Below are positions 36,597 to 45,435 of a stretch of DNA of 64,000 nt, one piece after another. Below the pieces are notes generated by a model, which ran no database searches, was not told the origin of the DNA, and worked only from the letters and a program-made list of their open reading frames with translations. The stretch comes from Microvirga arvi. GTDB lineage: Bacteria; Pseudomonadota; Alphaproteobacteria; Rhizobiales; Beijerinckiaceae. Numbering within the stretch: position 1 is the first letter of the stretch; each line of letters starts with the position of its first letter. The position numbers were made by a program, and so were the translations under genes. The stretch covers positions 62,001 through 126,000 of the forward strand of contig NZ_JAFEMD010000012.1 of assembly GCF_016892765.1 (NCBI RefSeq). Direction: 5' to 3'.

Positions 36597-37583
36597 TCAC
36601 ACCCCTGGCCGCTGCGGGGCGGCCTGAAGCTCCTTGGTGCGCAGCAGCCCGAGCTGGTGCTCGCGCCAGACGATGAAGAGGCCGGTGGCGGCTACGATAG
36701 CGGCGCCGGTGAGCACGGTCGGTGTGGGCAGATCTCCGAACACGAACCAGCCGAACAGAAGTGCCCAGATCATGGTGGTGTATTCGAACGGTGCGATCAC
36801 CGACGTATCCGCGTAGCGGTAGCTCTGGGTCAGCAGGATCTGCCCGATGCCGCCGAGGATGCCGGAGACAATGAACAGGGCCCAGTCCGTGGCATCGGGC
36901 ATATGCCAGCCGAAGACGATCGTGCACAGGGAAAGGGTCGAAGCTAGGATGAAGAAATAGAAGACGATGGCACCCGTCTTCTCGGTCGCCGTCAGGCGGC
37001 GGACCTGCACCATGGCGCCTGCGGAGCAGAAGGCTCCGGCCAGGGCGCAGAGGGCGCCCAGGGTCGGCCCCGCGCTCAGGCCTCCGGAAAAGGTCTCGAG
37101 CCTCAGATAGGGCGAGAGCATGATCAGAACGCCTACGAAACCGACGGCGACGGCGGTCCAGCGATAGGCCCGGACCTTCTCGTTGAGGAGAAGGGCTGCC
37201 AGGATCACGACGATCAGGGGTGAGGCATAGCCGATGGCGATGGCGTCGTGGAGCGGCAGATAGGACAAGGCGGCAAAGCCCAGATACATGCCGCTTGTGC
37301 CGATGAAGCCGCGCTTGAAATGGCCAATGACGTTTCGGGTTCTGACCGCATTGATGAGATCCCCTTGCCATTTCAGCCATACCAGAAGCGGCAGGAGGGC
37401 GAAGGCAGAGCGGAAAAAGACGACTTCTCCGACCGGATAGCGGATCATCATCGTCTTGAGCGTCGCCGACATCATTGTGAAGACGAGGGCAGACAGGACT
37501 TTGAGGGATATCCCCAGGAGAGGTTTCACGGGAGGCGCATCGTCATAGGTGGGGTCGCTGGCGGAGGGGACGCAGACAACCAC
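36597..37583 (-). CDS. EamA/DMT-family transporter
   Basis: A 328-residue membrane protein with about ten spans in two EamA units. Typical parts are VGEVVFFRSAFALLPLLVW, HDAIAIGYASPLIVVILAAL and SVIAPFEYTTMIWALLFGW. It starts with GTG at 37583; no strong ribosome site is visible, so the start is uncertain. It precedes the XRE-cupin regulator on the same strand, so it may be that regulator's target. It resembles the other DMT protein at 17386-18321 in layout but is clearly different in sequence. Confidence 0.87.
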   Translation of the reverse strand: MVVCVPSASDPTYDDAPPVKPLLGISLKVLSALVFTMMSATLKTMMIRYPVGEVVFFRSAFALLPLLVWLKWQGDLINAVRTRNVIGHFKRGFIGTSGMYLGFAALSYLPLHDAIAIGYASPLIVVILAALLLNEKVRAYRWTAVAVGFVGVLIMLSPYLRLETFSGGLSAGPTLGALCALAGAFCSAGAMVQVRRLTATEKTGAIVFYFFILASTLSLCTIVFGWHMPDATDWALFIVSGILGGIGQILLTQSYRYADTSVIAPFEYTTMIWALLFGWFVFGDLPTPTVLTGAAIVAATGLFIVWREHQLGLLRTKELQAAPQRPGV

Positions 37584-37674
37584 GGGGAAGCGGCTGCGTG
37601 AAGCCTCATTCGGATCGACAGCCTCTGCGCCGGACGCATGGGCTTAAGACCCCGGCCGATGGTGCCAAAGCAAT

Positions 37675-37926
37675 TCAGACCGTCCGGGCTCGCCTGCTGC
37701 GCGAGCGGATGTAGCCGAGAATGGTCAGAACCAGCCAGGCGGTTTGCGTGACGAACGAGGCCAGATTGAAGTCGAATGCCAGCGAGTAGAGAATCAGGAG
37801 CGCGCCGAGGGCATTCAGGAATGCATAGCGCAGATCTTCAAGCTTCAGGATACCCAGCTGCAGCAATCCGTAGGCCGCCAGATAGGCTGCAACTCCGCCC
37901 AGCCCTATGATGTCAGGCAAGCTCAT
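37675..37926 (-). CDS. Small membrane protein, CBU_0592-like
   Basis: An 83-residue protein with three hydrophobic segments, including IIGLGGVAAYLAAYGLLQLG, FLNALGALLILYSLAF and TAWLVLTILGYIRSR. Its pattern and length match the CBU_0592-type membrane family of unknown function. An ATG with GGAGACC upstream begins it at 37926. It has no co-directional partner close by. Confidence 0.7.
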   Translation of the reverse strand: MSLPDIIGLGGVAAYLAAYGLLQLGILKLEDLRYAFLNALGALLILYSLAFDFNLASFVTQTAWLVLTILGYIRSRSRRARTV

Positions 37927-38042
37927 CGAGGTCTCCGTCTGATCCGCAACAGCGCCTCTAAGACAAATCGGGCCGTATTGGAATCGGTTTTGGAGAGACC
38001 ATCACCTGGCAGGAGAGCGCCCACTCGGCGCGGGAGCCGCTT

Positions 38043-38651
38043 CTACATCAGGAAAGCAGGATGAGGGGAGAGGCGCTGGGCCTTTTCACCTTCGAAAGGG
38101 CCGGCCTCCAAGAGCACTTCCGTCCGGGCTGCCTCGGCCTTGCAGAGGTCGATCAAGTTCTGGATCCGGCTTTCCAGAAAATGAAGCGTGCGGACCATGC
38201 TCCGGATGCGCTGTTCGGCGGCCTCCTGAAGCTCCGCCTCCGACAAAGCACTTAAGGGATCGTCCGATTCGATCACGGGGAAGGAGCGCATATCCGCTTT
38301 GGTCTGCAGGATGGCGGCCGCCATGTCCTCCAGATAGGCCTTGAGAGGAGCGGCCGCCGTCGCGTCGAGCGGCACTTCCCTTAAGCGGTTCACGGCGTCC
38401 AGCACGGCTTGCGTGTCCGAATTGCGGTTGCGCCTTGCATATTCCTTCAGGAACCAGCGGCCGCGGGCGGTCTCCATGACGGCGGCTTCGATGGTGTCGA
38501 AATCCAGGTCGCCGAACGTGACGTTTGTCTCTTCATCGGGCATGGTAACGAAATCCATCTGCGCCAGGGTTTGATTCCACTCTCCCATCAGATGAGTCCA
38601 AAGCGGGTGCCGGCTCAACCCCTCTAACGCTTTAGAGATAGGGTCTTGCAC
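38043..38651 (-). CDS. Hypothetical protein, conserved-looking, function unknown
   Basis: A 202-residue soluble protein that I do not recognise as a characterised family. It starts at a GTG (38651). It contains ETARGRWFLKEYARRNRNSD, followed by a mixed helical region. The C-terminal helix around QRIRSMVRTLHFLESRIQNL may form a coiled coil. The composition is charged and non-repetitive, and codon use matches its neighbours, so it is likely real. It is divergent from the MFS gene with 51 bases between. Confidence 0.7.
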   Translation of the reverse strand: MQDPISKALEGLSRHPLWTHLMGEWNQTLAQMDFVTMPDEETNVTFGDLDFDTIEAAVMETARGRWFLKEYARRNRNSDTQAVLDAVNRLREVPLDATAAAPLKAYLEDMAAAILQTKADMRSFPVIESDDPLSALSEAELQEAAEQRIRSMVRTLHFLESRIQNLIDLCKAEAARTEVLLEAGPFEGEKAQRLSPHPAFLM

Positions 38652-38702
38652 GCCGTTTTTGTTGATTTAGGCCATTTTCGACCCTGGAAGACCCTCTCCT
38701 CG

Positions 38703-39887
38703 ATGCGTCCGCTCAAAGCTCTCGAATTCCGACTTGGCGCCCTGCAGGCCGCTAGCTTCGCCAGCCATGGGATGTATCTGCCGTTCTTCCCGCTCTGGCT
38801 GCAGAGCAAGAACCTGTCGCCGACGCTCATCGGGTTCGTGGTCGCCATCCCCATCATCGTCCGTATCCTTGCGACCGCGCCGCTCCTGAGCCTCGCGGAC
38901 CGCTCCTTCGGAGCGCGTCGGCTGCTGCTGGCGAGCCATCTGGGGCAGCTGATCGGGTTTCCCCTGTTCCTGCTCAGCGACAGCAGCGCCGTGATCATCG
39001 CTCTCGTAGCCCTAGTCGCCGTTGCACAATCCTGCATCATCCCGGGCAACGACCTCGTCTCGACCAATGCGGTCCAGCGCCATCCGGGCCTGAACTACGG
39101 CCGGATCCGGGGCGCCGGCTCCGTGGCCTTCTTCATCACCAATATCGTGGGCGGCTATCTGGTCGGAGCCTTCGGCGCGGATGTGGTGATCGTCGCCCTG
39201 ACGCTCATCCCGATCCTCGGCATCACCGCGACACTGATCGTCGTGCCGCACGAGGAGCCCGAGACCACGATACAGAACGACGAGCCTGAGACGGACAAAG
39301 CCTCGGCCCGCCTCTCCAGGGTCCTGTGGCTGGTGCTGATCGCCGGCGCCCTGACCCAGGGCAGCCATGGCGCGCTCAATGCCTTCGCCAGCATCTATTG
39401 GCGCTCCATCGGCTTCTCCGACGAGGTCATCGGCTATTTCTGGGCCGCAGGCGTCGTCGCGGAGATCCTGGTCTTCATCGTCCTCGGCCGGGCGGTCGGG
39501 CGCGGATCGGGGGTGGGCCTCATCCTGCTCGGGTCGGCAGCGGCGGTCATCCGCTTCACGATCATGTCCCTCCAGCCCGGAGCGGAGGTCATGCTCGTGC
39601 TCCAGGCCATGCATGCCCTGTCCTTCGCCGCGACCCATATCGGCACCATGGCGGCGTTAACGGCTCTTGCTCCCATGCAGGCAAGGGGGCGGGCGCAGGG
39701 CATCTACGGCTCCCTTGCCGCCCTGACCACGGCCGTCTCCACCATGGTCAGCGGCATGATCTACAGCGAGGTGGGGGCGGGCGTGTTCGCCGCGATGGCT
39801 CCCCTGGGAGCCATCGGCTTCGTGCTGATGCTGGTGGTCGTCCGCCTGAAGAAGGATCAGCCCCAGAGCGCGGGCTCCGGCGGGTAG
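38703..39887 (+). CDS. MFS transporter, phenylpropionate/nucleoside-permease-like (HcaT type)
   Basis: A 394-residue permease with twelve predicted spans. It opens with RLGALQAASFASHGMYLPFF, characteristic of the HcaT/MFS_1-like group, and has LNYGRIRGAGSVAFFITN in the first half and RAQGIYGSLAALTTAVSTM in the second. The ATG at 38703 is preferred to a TTG at 38646 that overlaps the divergent gene. Substrate unknown; the group includes aromatic acid carriers. Its last 31 bases overlap the end of the convergent epimerase gene. Confidence 0.86.
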   Translation: MRPLKALEFRLGALQAASFASHGMYLPFFPLWLQSKNLSPTLIGFVVAIPIIVRILATAPLLSLADRSFGARRLLLASHLGQLIGFPLFLLSDSSAVIIALVALVAVAQSCIIPGNDLVSTNAVQRHPGLNYGRIRGAGSVAFFITNIVGGYLVGAFGADVVIVALTLIPILGITATLIVVPHEEPETTIQNDEPETDKASARLSRVLWLVLIAGALTQGSHGALNAFASIYWRSIGFSDEVIGYFWAAGVVAEILVFIVLGRAVGRGSGVGLILLGSAAAVIRFTIMSLQPGAEVMLVLQAMHALSFAATHIGTMAALTALAPMQARGRAQGIYGSLAALTTAVSTMVSGMIYSEVGAGVFAAMAPLGAIGFVLMLVVVRLKKDQPQSAGSGG

Positions 39888-40840
39888 ACGATGCTGCCCT
39901 CGTAACGGAGGCCGGGTTCCCGGTCCTTGGCCAGCAGAAGCGGGCCGTCGAGATCGACGAAGCGGGCACGCGGCGCGAGCACCAGGGCCGGGGCCATGGC
40001 AAGCGAAGTCCCGACCATGCAGCCGATCATCAGGGAAAAACCCTTGGCCTCCGCCGCATCGGCGAGGGCCAGGGCCTCCGTGAGGCCGCCCGTCTTGTCG
40101 AGCTTGATGTTGACGAGATCGTAGAGCCCCACCAGCCGGTCGAGGCTCGCACGGTCATGCACGCTCTCGTCGGCCAGGATCGGAACGGGACGCGGGATCC
40201 GGCTCAAATAGCCGTCCTCCTTGGCGGGCAGAGGCTGCTCCACGAGGGCGTAGCCGGCTTCGGCGCAGGCCGCGAGGTGCTGTTCGATGTTGGCCTCGGT
40301 CCAGCCCTCGTTGGCGTCCGCGATCAAGGTCGCCTGGGGCGCCGCCCGGCGCACGGCTTTGATCCTCTCAATGTCCCCGTCGGGGGCCCCGAACTTGACC
40401 TTGAGGATCGGCCGATGCGCGGCCTTGGCGGTGGCCTCGGCCATGCCTTCGGGGGTGTCGAGGCTGATCGTGTAGGCCGTGGTCGCCGGCGGCCAGCGGG
40501 TGAGGCCGGCCGTCATATGGGCGCGGATGCCGGAACGCTTGGCGTCGAGATCCCAGAGGGCGCAGTCCACCGCGTTGCGGGCCGCGCCTGCAGGCATCAG
40601 GTTCTGGAGCGCTTCCCGGGTCAGCCCGGCTTCGATCTGCGGCCGAATGGCCTCGATCGCCGCCGCCACGCCTTCAACCGTCTCGCCGTAGCGCGGGTAG
40701 GGCACGCATTCTCCATGGCCGACGGCTCCGTCTTCGGCAATCGTTGCGGTGACGACCACCGCCTCGGTGCGGGAGCCCCGGGCGATGGTGAACTTGCCGG
40801 CAATGGGGAAACGGTCGATGGAAACGGTGAGCTGACGCAT
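39857..40840 (-). CDS. Dipeptide epimerase, enolase superfamily (L-Ala-D/L-Glu epimerase type)
   Basis: A 327-residue enzyme of the muconate-lactonising subgroup. Catalytic features are the KxK in ILKVKFG, metal-ligand segments DANEGW, VEQPL and ADESVHD, and the opposing lysine in NIKLDKTGG. LMIGCMVGTSLAM fits dipeptide epimerases. They recycle murein peptides by epimerising the Glu of L-Ala-D-Glu. It could work with the oligopeptide importer but is not linked to it. Confidence 0.87.
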   Translation of the reverse strand: MRQLTVSIDRFPIAGKFTIARGSRTEAVVVTATIAEDGAVGHGECVPYPRYGETVEGVAAAIEAIRPQIEAGLTREALQNLMPAGAARNAVDCALWDLDAKRSGIRAHMTAGLTRWPPATTAYTISLDTPEGMAEATAKAAHRPILKVKFGAPDGDIERIKAVRRAAPQATLIADANEGWTEANIEQHLAACAEAGYALVEQPLPAKEDGYLSRIPRPVPILADESVHDRASLDRLVGLYDLVNIKLDKTGGLTEALALADAAEAKGFSLMIGCMVGTSLAMAPALVLAPRARFVDLDGPLLLAKDREPGLRYEGSIVYPPEPALWG

Positions 40841-40960
40841 TCTCTTGGCTTCTCTTATGAACTTCGTCTCGACTTGTGGCGCAATGACACGCTATCACCA
40901 AGCGGAATCAATGCCGAAGGGATGATCGTGGCGCAGGGCACCTTGGCTCAAGGGCCGGAC

Positions 40961-42070
40961 ATGACAATCGAGCGCACCGGGGGAGAGACGACGATCCGTC
41001 TGTCCGGTCCCTGGACGGCGCCGCATGCCCAGCGGGTCGAGGCTCTTGTCGACGAGATCGCAACCGAAACCGATCACTTTCCCGTCCGCTTCGACCTGAG
41101 CGGTGTTGAGCGTCTGGACACCCTGGGCGCCTGGACGCTCGGCCGCACCAAGCACGAGCTGTCGGCCAAGGGCCAGGCGGATTTCGCCAATGCGTCTCCA
41201 GAGCAGAAGATCCTCCTCGAGGAGGCCGCTTATCGCGACTTCGAGGACAAGCCAAAACCCCGGCTGTTCCGGACCGTGGACTTCTTCGTTGACGTGGGAC
41301 AGAGCGTTGCCGGCGCCGGCAAGGATCTGGTCGGCGGAATCGGCTTCCTCGGCGAACTCGTCGCCGGGCTTGTGCGGGTGATCGTTCATCCCCGGCGCTT
41401 CCGCGGCACTGCGGTGATCAACCAGCTGGAGCAGATCGCCTACCGGGGCGTGCCGATCATCGTGCTGATCTCGTTCCTGGTGGGCTGCATCGTCTCCCAG
41501 CAGGGCATATTCCAGTTGATCAAGTTCGGGGCCACGCCCTTCGTCATCGATCTGATCGGCATCCTGGTCCTGCGCGAGCTGGGCGTGCTTCTCACGTCCA
41601 TCATGGTCGCCGGACGCTCCGGTTCGGCCTTCACGGCCGAGATCGGGTCCATGAAGATGCGGGAGGAGATCGATGCCCTGCGGGTGATGGGCCTCGATCC
41701 CATCGAGGTCCTGATCGTCCCGCGCATCCTCGCCCTGATCATCGGCCTGCCGCTCCTGACCTTCATCGCGTCCATCGCGGCGCTCGTGGGGGGAGGGCTG
41801 ACGACCTGGGTCTATGGCGGCATCAGCCCCGATATTTTCCTTGAGCGCCTCAGATCTGCCGTCGGCATGAACACCTTCCTGGTCGGCATCATGAAGGCGC
41901 CCTTCATGGCGGTGGTCATCGGCATCATCGCGACCCTGGAAGGGCTGGCGGTGGCCGGATCCGCCGAGTCGCTCGGCCGCCATGTGACCTCCTCTGTGGT
42001 GAAGTCCATCTTCATGGTCATCGTGCTCGACGGCCTCTTCGCCATGTTCTTCGCAGCGATCAATTACTGA
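40961..42070 (+). CDS. MlaE-family lipid ABC transporter permease with N-terminal STAS domain
   Basis: A 369-residue inner-membrane permease of an Mla-type system. Residues 1-100 form a STAS-like domain (GETTIRLSGPWTAPHAQRVE). The MlaE core follows, with RGVPIIVLISFLVGCIVSQQ, GRSGSAFTAEIGSMKMREEI and DALRVMGLDPIEVLIVPRIL. I prefer the ATG at 40961, with AAGGG six bases before it; in-frame ATG 40922 and GTG 40928 are alternatives. It heads a four-gene operon with mlaF, mlaD and a lipoprotein gene. The STAS fusion replaces a separate MlaB. Confidence 0.88.
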   Translation: MTIERTGGETTIRLSGPWTAPHAQRVEALVDEIATETDHFPVRFDLSGVERLDTLGAWTLGRTKHELSAKGQADFANASPEQKILLEEAAYRDFEDKPKPRLFRTVDFFVDVGQSVAGAGKDLVGGIGFLGELVAGLVRVIVHPRRFRGTAVINQLEQIAYRGVPIIVLISFLVGCIVSQQGIFQLIKFGATPFVIDLIGILVLRELGVLLTSIMVAGRSGSAFTAEIGSMKMREEIDALRVMGLDPIEVLIVPRILALIIGLPLLTFIASIAALVGGGLTTWVYGGISPDIFLERLRSAVGMNTFLVGIMKAPFMAVVIGIIATLEGLAVAGSAESLGRHVTSSVVKSIFMVIVLDGLFAMFFAAINY

Positions 42071-42071
42071 G

Positions 42072-42881
42072 ATGATGCTCGAGCGCCGCCACCCCGATCC
42101 GACGAAGAACCGCGAGATCATCATCCGCGCCCGCGGTGTCGAGGTCGGCTTCGGCGAGAAAACGATCCTGAAAGGGCTCGACCTCGACGTGTATCGCGGC
42201 GAGATCCTAGGGTTCGTCGGCGGTTCCGGTCAGGGCAAGTCGGTTCTGACCCGCGCCATCCTCGGGCTCGTGCCCAAGAGGGCGGGCACCATCGAGGTGC
42301 TGGGCCAGAACCTCGATGAGCTTTCGTCTAACGAGCGCCGGCAGCTGGAGCGCCATTGGGGCGTGCTGTTTCAGCAGGGGGCGCTGTTCTCGGCGCTGAC
42401 CGTCAAGCAGAACATCCAGGTGCCCATGCGCGAATACCTGCGCCTGTCGGACCGGCTGCTCGACGAGCTGGCCATGCTCAAGATCGAGATGGTGGGGCTC
42501 AACCCGGACGCCGCCGACAAGCTGCCCTCCGAGCTATCGGGCGGCATGATCAAGCGTGCGGCGCTCGCCCGAGCGCTCGCCCTCGACCCAGAGATCGTCT
42601 TTCTCGACGAGCCGACCTCGGGCCTCGACCCCATCGGCGCCGGCGAGTTCGACGATCTTATCGCGACGTTACAGCGGACTTTAGGGCTGACCGTATTCAT
42701 GGTAACCCATGACCTGGACAGCCTCTACTCGGTCTGCGACCGGATAGCGGCTTTGGGCGAGGGCAAGATTCTCGCGGAAGGTCCCATCGAGGCGATGCTG
42801 GCCTCGGACCATCCGTGGCTTCGTTCTTATTTTCATGGGAAGCGGGCACGCGCGGTCATGGCCGGCGGCGCGCAAGGGTAA
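42072..42881 (+). CDS. MlaF-family ABC transporter ATP-binding protein
   Basis: A 269-residue ATPase. Walker A is GGSGQGKSVL, with an unusual Gln in the variable position; the signature is LSGGMIKRAALARAL, and Walker B is IVFLDEPTSGLDPIGAGEF. These match the MlaF/Ttg2A group, including Met in the signature. Two consecutive Met codons open the gene one base after the permease stop. It energises lipid movement through MlaE. Confidence 0.9.
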   Translation: MMLERRHPDPTKNREIIIRARGVEVGFGEKTILKGLDLDVYRGEILGFVGGSGQGKSVLTRAILGLVPKRAGTIEVLGQNLDELSSNERRQLERHWGVLFQQGALFSALTVKQNIQVPMREYLRLSDRLLDELAMLKIEMVGLNPDAADKLPSELSGGMIKRAALARALALDPEIVFLDEPTSGLDPIGAGEFDDLIATLQRTLGLTVFMVTHDLDSLYSVCDRIAALGEGKILAEGPIEAMLASDHPWLRSYFHGKRARAVMAGGAQG

Positions 42882-42883
42882 CG

Positions 42884-44461
42884 ATGGAAACGCGTGCAAA
42901 CTATGCCCTGATCGGCCTTTTCACCATCGCTGTGATCGCGGCCGCCTTCGGCTTTGTCTACTGGTTCTCAGGTGGTGAGCGGGGGCAGGCCCGTCAGAGC
43001 GTCCGCATCGTGTTTTCCGGCTCCGTCTCAGGGCTCTCGCAGGGCTCGAGCGTGTCCTTCAACGGCCTGCGGGTCGGCGAGGTGTCAAGCCTCGACCTTC
43101 TGCCGGAGGATCCGCGCCGGGTGGTAGCCATCGCTTCGGTCAACAGCAGCACGCCGATCCGCTCCGACACCCGCGCCCGCCTGGAATACCAGGGCCTGAC
43201 CGGCGTCGCGAATGTCGGCCTGTCGGGCGGCGAGCCCAGCGCACCCCCGCTGGTGGCAGGCCCCGGACAGCCCATGCCGACCATCTTCGCCGACCGGTCC
43301 GACTTCCAGGATCTCATCGAGACCGCTCGCAACATTGCTCGCCGGGCCGACGACGTGCTGGAGCGGGTGGGTCGTGTCGTGACCGACAATGAGGCGGGCA
43401 TCAGCCGGACGATCCAGAACGTGGAGCGCTTCTCCCAGGCTCTCGGCGAGAACGCGGAGGGCATCGACCGCTTCCTGGCCCAGGTGGGCCAAGCGGCCGA
43501 GAGAGTCGGCCCTCTGGCGGAAAAGCTTGAGACGCTCGCCACGAATGTCGACGCTGTGGTCCGCGCGGTGGAGCCGCAGCGCGTGACCCGGATCGTCGAG
43601 AATGTAGAGGGCTTCACCCAGGCTCTGGGTGAAAGCCGGCAGGCCATCGACAATACCTTCCGCAATGCCGAAACCCTTGTCACCCGCCTGAACGAAACCG
43701 CTCCGAAACTGGACAGCGTGGTCAGCGATATTTCGAACATCGCGAAGGCCATCGACCCGGCCAAAGTGGGCCGCACCGTCGACAAGGTCGAGGAAGTGGC
43801 CAACTCGATCGACGCGCAGCGTGTCTTCCGGATCGTCGAGAATACGGACAAGTTCGCCCAGTCGCTCGGCGAGAACCGCGAAGCCATCAACAGCGCTCTT
43901 CGGGATGCGGCGAGCTTGATCGCGCGTCTCAACCAGACTGCGCCCAAGCTGGACAGCGCCGTCAGCGAGATCGCCGAGCTGGCGCAGGCGGTCGACCCTG
44001 CCAAGGTTGGACGTACGATCGACAACATCGACACCTTCACTCAGACCCTGAGCCGCCGGAGCCCGGATGTGGACAAGGCGATCCAGGAAGCCCGCACAAT
44101 CACGGAGAAGCTCAACAAGTCCGCCGACCGGATCGACGGCGTTCTGGCAGGGGCCGAGAAGTTCCTGGGCTCGGCCTCCGGTGAGGCCGGCAAGGGAGCC
44201 TTCGATGAGATCCGCGCTGCTGCAGTCTCCGTGCGGGAGCTTGCCGAGGACCTCAATCAACGCACCGAAGGCATCCAGGGTGTCCTGTCCGGTGTGGGCC
44301 GCTTCACGGATTCAGGCCTGCGGGAGTACGAGGCTCTGGCCGTCGAAGGCCGCCGGACGCTGGGAGACATCAGCCGGGCGGTCCGCAGCATCGAGCGTAA
44401 TCCACAGCAGTTTCTTTTCGGTGGCCGTTCGAACCTCCCCGAGTACAATGGACGCCGTTAA
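42884..44461 (+). CDS. MlaD/MCE-family lipid-binding protein with long repeat-containing C-terminal region
   Basis: A 525-residue protein, far longer than E. coli MlaD (~180). One N-terminal span (ALIGLFTIAVIAAAFGFVYW) and one MCE domain (about 40-120) with GSSVSFNGLRVGEVSSLDL are followed by ~380 residues of helical sequence with repeats. The phrase RIVENVEGFTQALGESRQAI recurs as RIVENTDKFAQSLGENREAI 80 residues later. LNETAPKLDS recurs as LNQTAPKLDS, and DPAKVGRT occurs twice. The tail could form a periplasmic tunnel or coiled coil reaching towards the outer membrane. Confidence 0.88.
   Translation: METRANYALIGLFTIAVIAAAFGFVYWFSGGERGQARQSVRIVFSGSVSGLSQGSSVSFNGLRVGEVSSLDLLPEDPRRVVAIASVNSSTPIRSDTRARLEYQGLTGVANVGLSGGEPSAPPLVAGPGQPMPTIFADRSDFQDLIETARNIARRADDVLERVGRVVTDNEAGISRTIQNVERFSQALGENAEGIDRFLAQVGQAAERVGPLAEKLETLATNVDAVVRAVEPQRVTRIVENVEGFTQALGESRQAIDNTFRNAETLVTRLNETAPKLDSVVSDISNIAKAIDPAKVGRTVDKVEEVANSIDAQRVFRIVENTDKFAQSLGENREAINSALRDAASLIARLNQTAPKLDSAVSEIAELAQAVDPAKVGRTIDNIDTFTQTLSRRSPDVDKAIQEARTITEKLNKSADRIDGVLAGAEKFLGSASGEAGKGAFDEIRAAAVSVRELAEDLNQRTEGIQGVLSGVGRFTDSGLREYEALAVEGRRTLGDISRAVRSIERNPQQFLFGGRSNLPEYNGRR
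43406..44038 (+). repeat. Degenerate tandem repeats inside the MlaD-like protein
   Basis: Units begin R-[TI]-[IV]-x-N/K-[VTI]-[ED] at nucleotides 43406, 43589, 43772, 43829 and 44012. Spacing is 61, 61, 19 and 61 residues, so the larger unit is 61 + 19 = 80 residues. The repeats are protein-level and diverged in DNA, which suggests an old duplication kept by selection. Confidence 0.7.
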
Positions 44462-44470
44462 GTAACCAGT

Positions 44471-45145
44471 ATGCGTGGATCCTCCGTGTTGAATCCCCTG
44501 AACGATCGAGCCTGCCTGCTCCGGCGCCTAGCCCCGGTGGCGGTTATGGCTGCCCTGACCGGTGCCTGTTCGTCGGGACCTGCACCAGCCACGTACGACC
44601 TTTCAGCCCCCACCTCCCGGATCAGGGGCGCCTCAGGCGTTCAGGTTCTGGTGGCGGAGCCCGCAGCCCTGCAGACCCTCGCCACCCAGCAGATCCTGGT
44701 GAAGGACGCCAGCGGCTCGGTCTCGTTCATCGGAGGAGGGCAGTGGGCCGACAATCTGCCCCGCCTGATCCAGACCCGCCTGATCAATACCTTCGAAAAC
44801 TCCTCCCAATTGCGGGGAGTCTCCCGGCCGAGCAGTGGAGCGGTGGCCGACGTTCAGCTCGTCTCCGAGCTGCGGCGGTTCGAGATCGCGACCCCCGACA
44901 ATCAGGCCGTCGCCGAGATTTCCGTGAAGATCGTCAGCGACCGGGACGGCCGCATCGTCAACGGCCGTATTTTCCGCGCCAGCGTTCCGGCCAGCGCCGT
45001 CGACGCGCCGAACGCGGCCCGTGCCCTGGACGAAGCCCTCACCGTCGTCATGCTCGACATCGTGCGCTGGGTCAGCGGCAGCCATCTGCCCCGGCGCGAA
45101 GATCCGGGCACTGCTGCGACGGGTGAAAACCGGGCACCGGCTTAG
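44471..45145 (+). CDS. ABC-type transport auxiliary lipoprotein (PqiC/DUF330-like)
   Basis: A 224-residue probable outer-membrane-directed lipoprotein. The N-terminal hydrophobic region ends in ALTGACSSG, a loose lipobox with the lipidated Cys at residue 33. The following ATYDLSAP and QILVKDASGSVSFIGGGQWA, then LPRLIQTRLINTFENS, match the PqiC group. In related operons it binds the outer end of the MCE protein. It is ten bases after the mlaD-like gene and ends the operon. Confidence 0.85.
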   Translation: MRGSSVLNPLNDRACLLRRLAPVAVMAALTGACSSGPAPATYDLSAPTSRIRGASGVQVLVAEPAALQTLATQQILVKDASGSVSFIGGGQWADNLPRLIQTRLINTFENSSQLRGVSRPSSGAVADVQLVSELRRFEIATPDNQAVAEISVKIVSDRDGRIVNGRIFRASVPASAVDAPNAARALDEALTVVMLDIVRWVSGSHLPRREDPGTAATGENRAPA

Positions 45146-45183
45146 ACGCGTATTCAATTCAAATATCGATCAGCATCCTCTTC

Positions 45184-45276
45184 GTCATCACCGGCCTTGT
45201 GCCGGTGATCTCGTTTCTGAGAGGTGCAACACTTTTCCTGATCGGGATGGCCGGGACAGGCCCGGCCTGAGGTGAC
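45184..45276. repeat. Dispersed repeat, family B divergent copy
   Basis: It starts GTCATCACCGGCCTTGTGCC and ends in CCTGAGGTGAC, with internal short palindromes (CACCGG..CCGGTG; GGCCGGGACAGGCCCGGCC). The layout of two small hairpins bracketed by gtcat/atgac-type ends matches the 80-base copies at 51325 and 55215, although the middle differs. Confidence 0.55.
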
Positions 45277-45280
45277 GGTG

Positions 45281-45418
45281 TCATTCCGGGGCGAGCGTTA
45301 GCGAGAGCCCGGAATCCATAAACACGACGCCTCAAGAAAGATCGATCAGCGCTGCGTCTCTTTCTGCACCGTTAGTGGTTATGGATTCCGGGCTCGGCCC
45401 TTGGCCGCCCCGGAATGA
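45281..45418. repeat. Large inverted repeat with 40-base imperfect arms
   Basis: TCATTCCGGGGCGAGCGTTA begins the left arm (45281-45321), and the right arm (45379-45418) runs from TTATGGATTCCGGGCTCGGC to CGCCCCGGAATGA. The arms share the ends TCATTCCGGGGCG/CGCCCCGGAATGA and CCCGGAATCCATAA/TTATGGATTCCGGG. Each arm is itself a small palindrome. It looks like two inverted copies of a short interspersed element. Confidence 0.7.
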
Positions 45419-45435
45419 CAGTGGAGTAACCCAAC

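Noticed and set aside
39857-39887. 31-base overlap between MFS and epimerase genes as a sign of misannotation
   Set aside because: Both C-termini continue in sensible sequence and the genes are convergent; short tail overlaps like this are common.
39326-40960. Very long open frame leading into the MlaE-like gene
   Set aside because: The first ~545 codons run antisense to the epimerase and across the MFS gene in another frame, with Arg/Gly-rich composition typical of GC-rich shadow frames. The true start is at 40961 or a few codons before.
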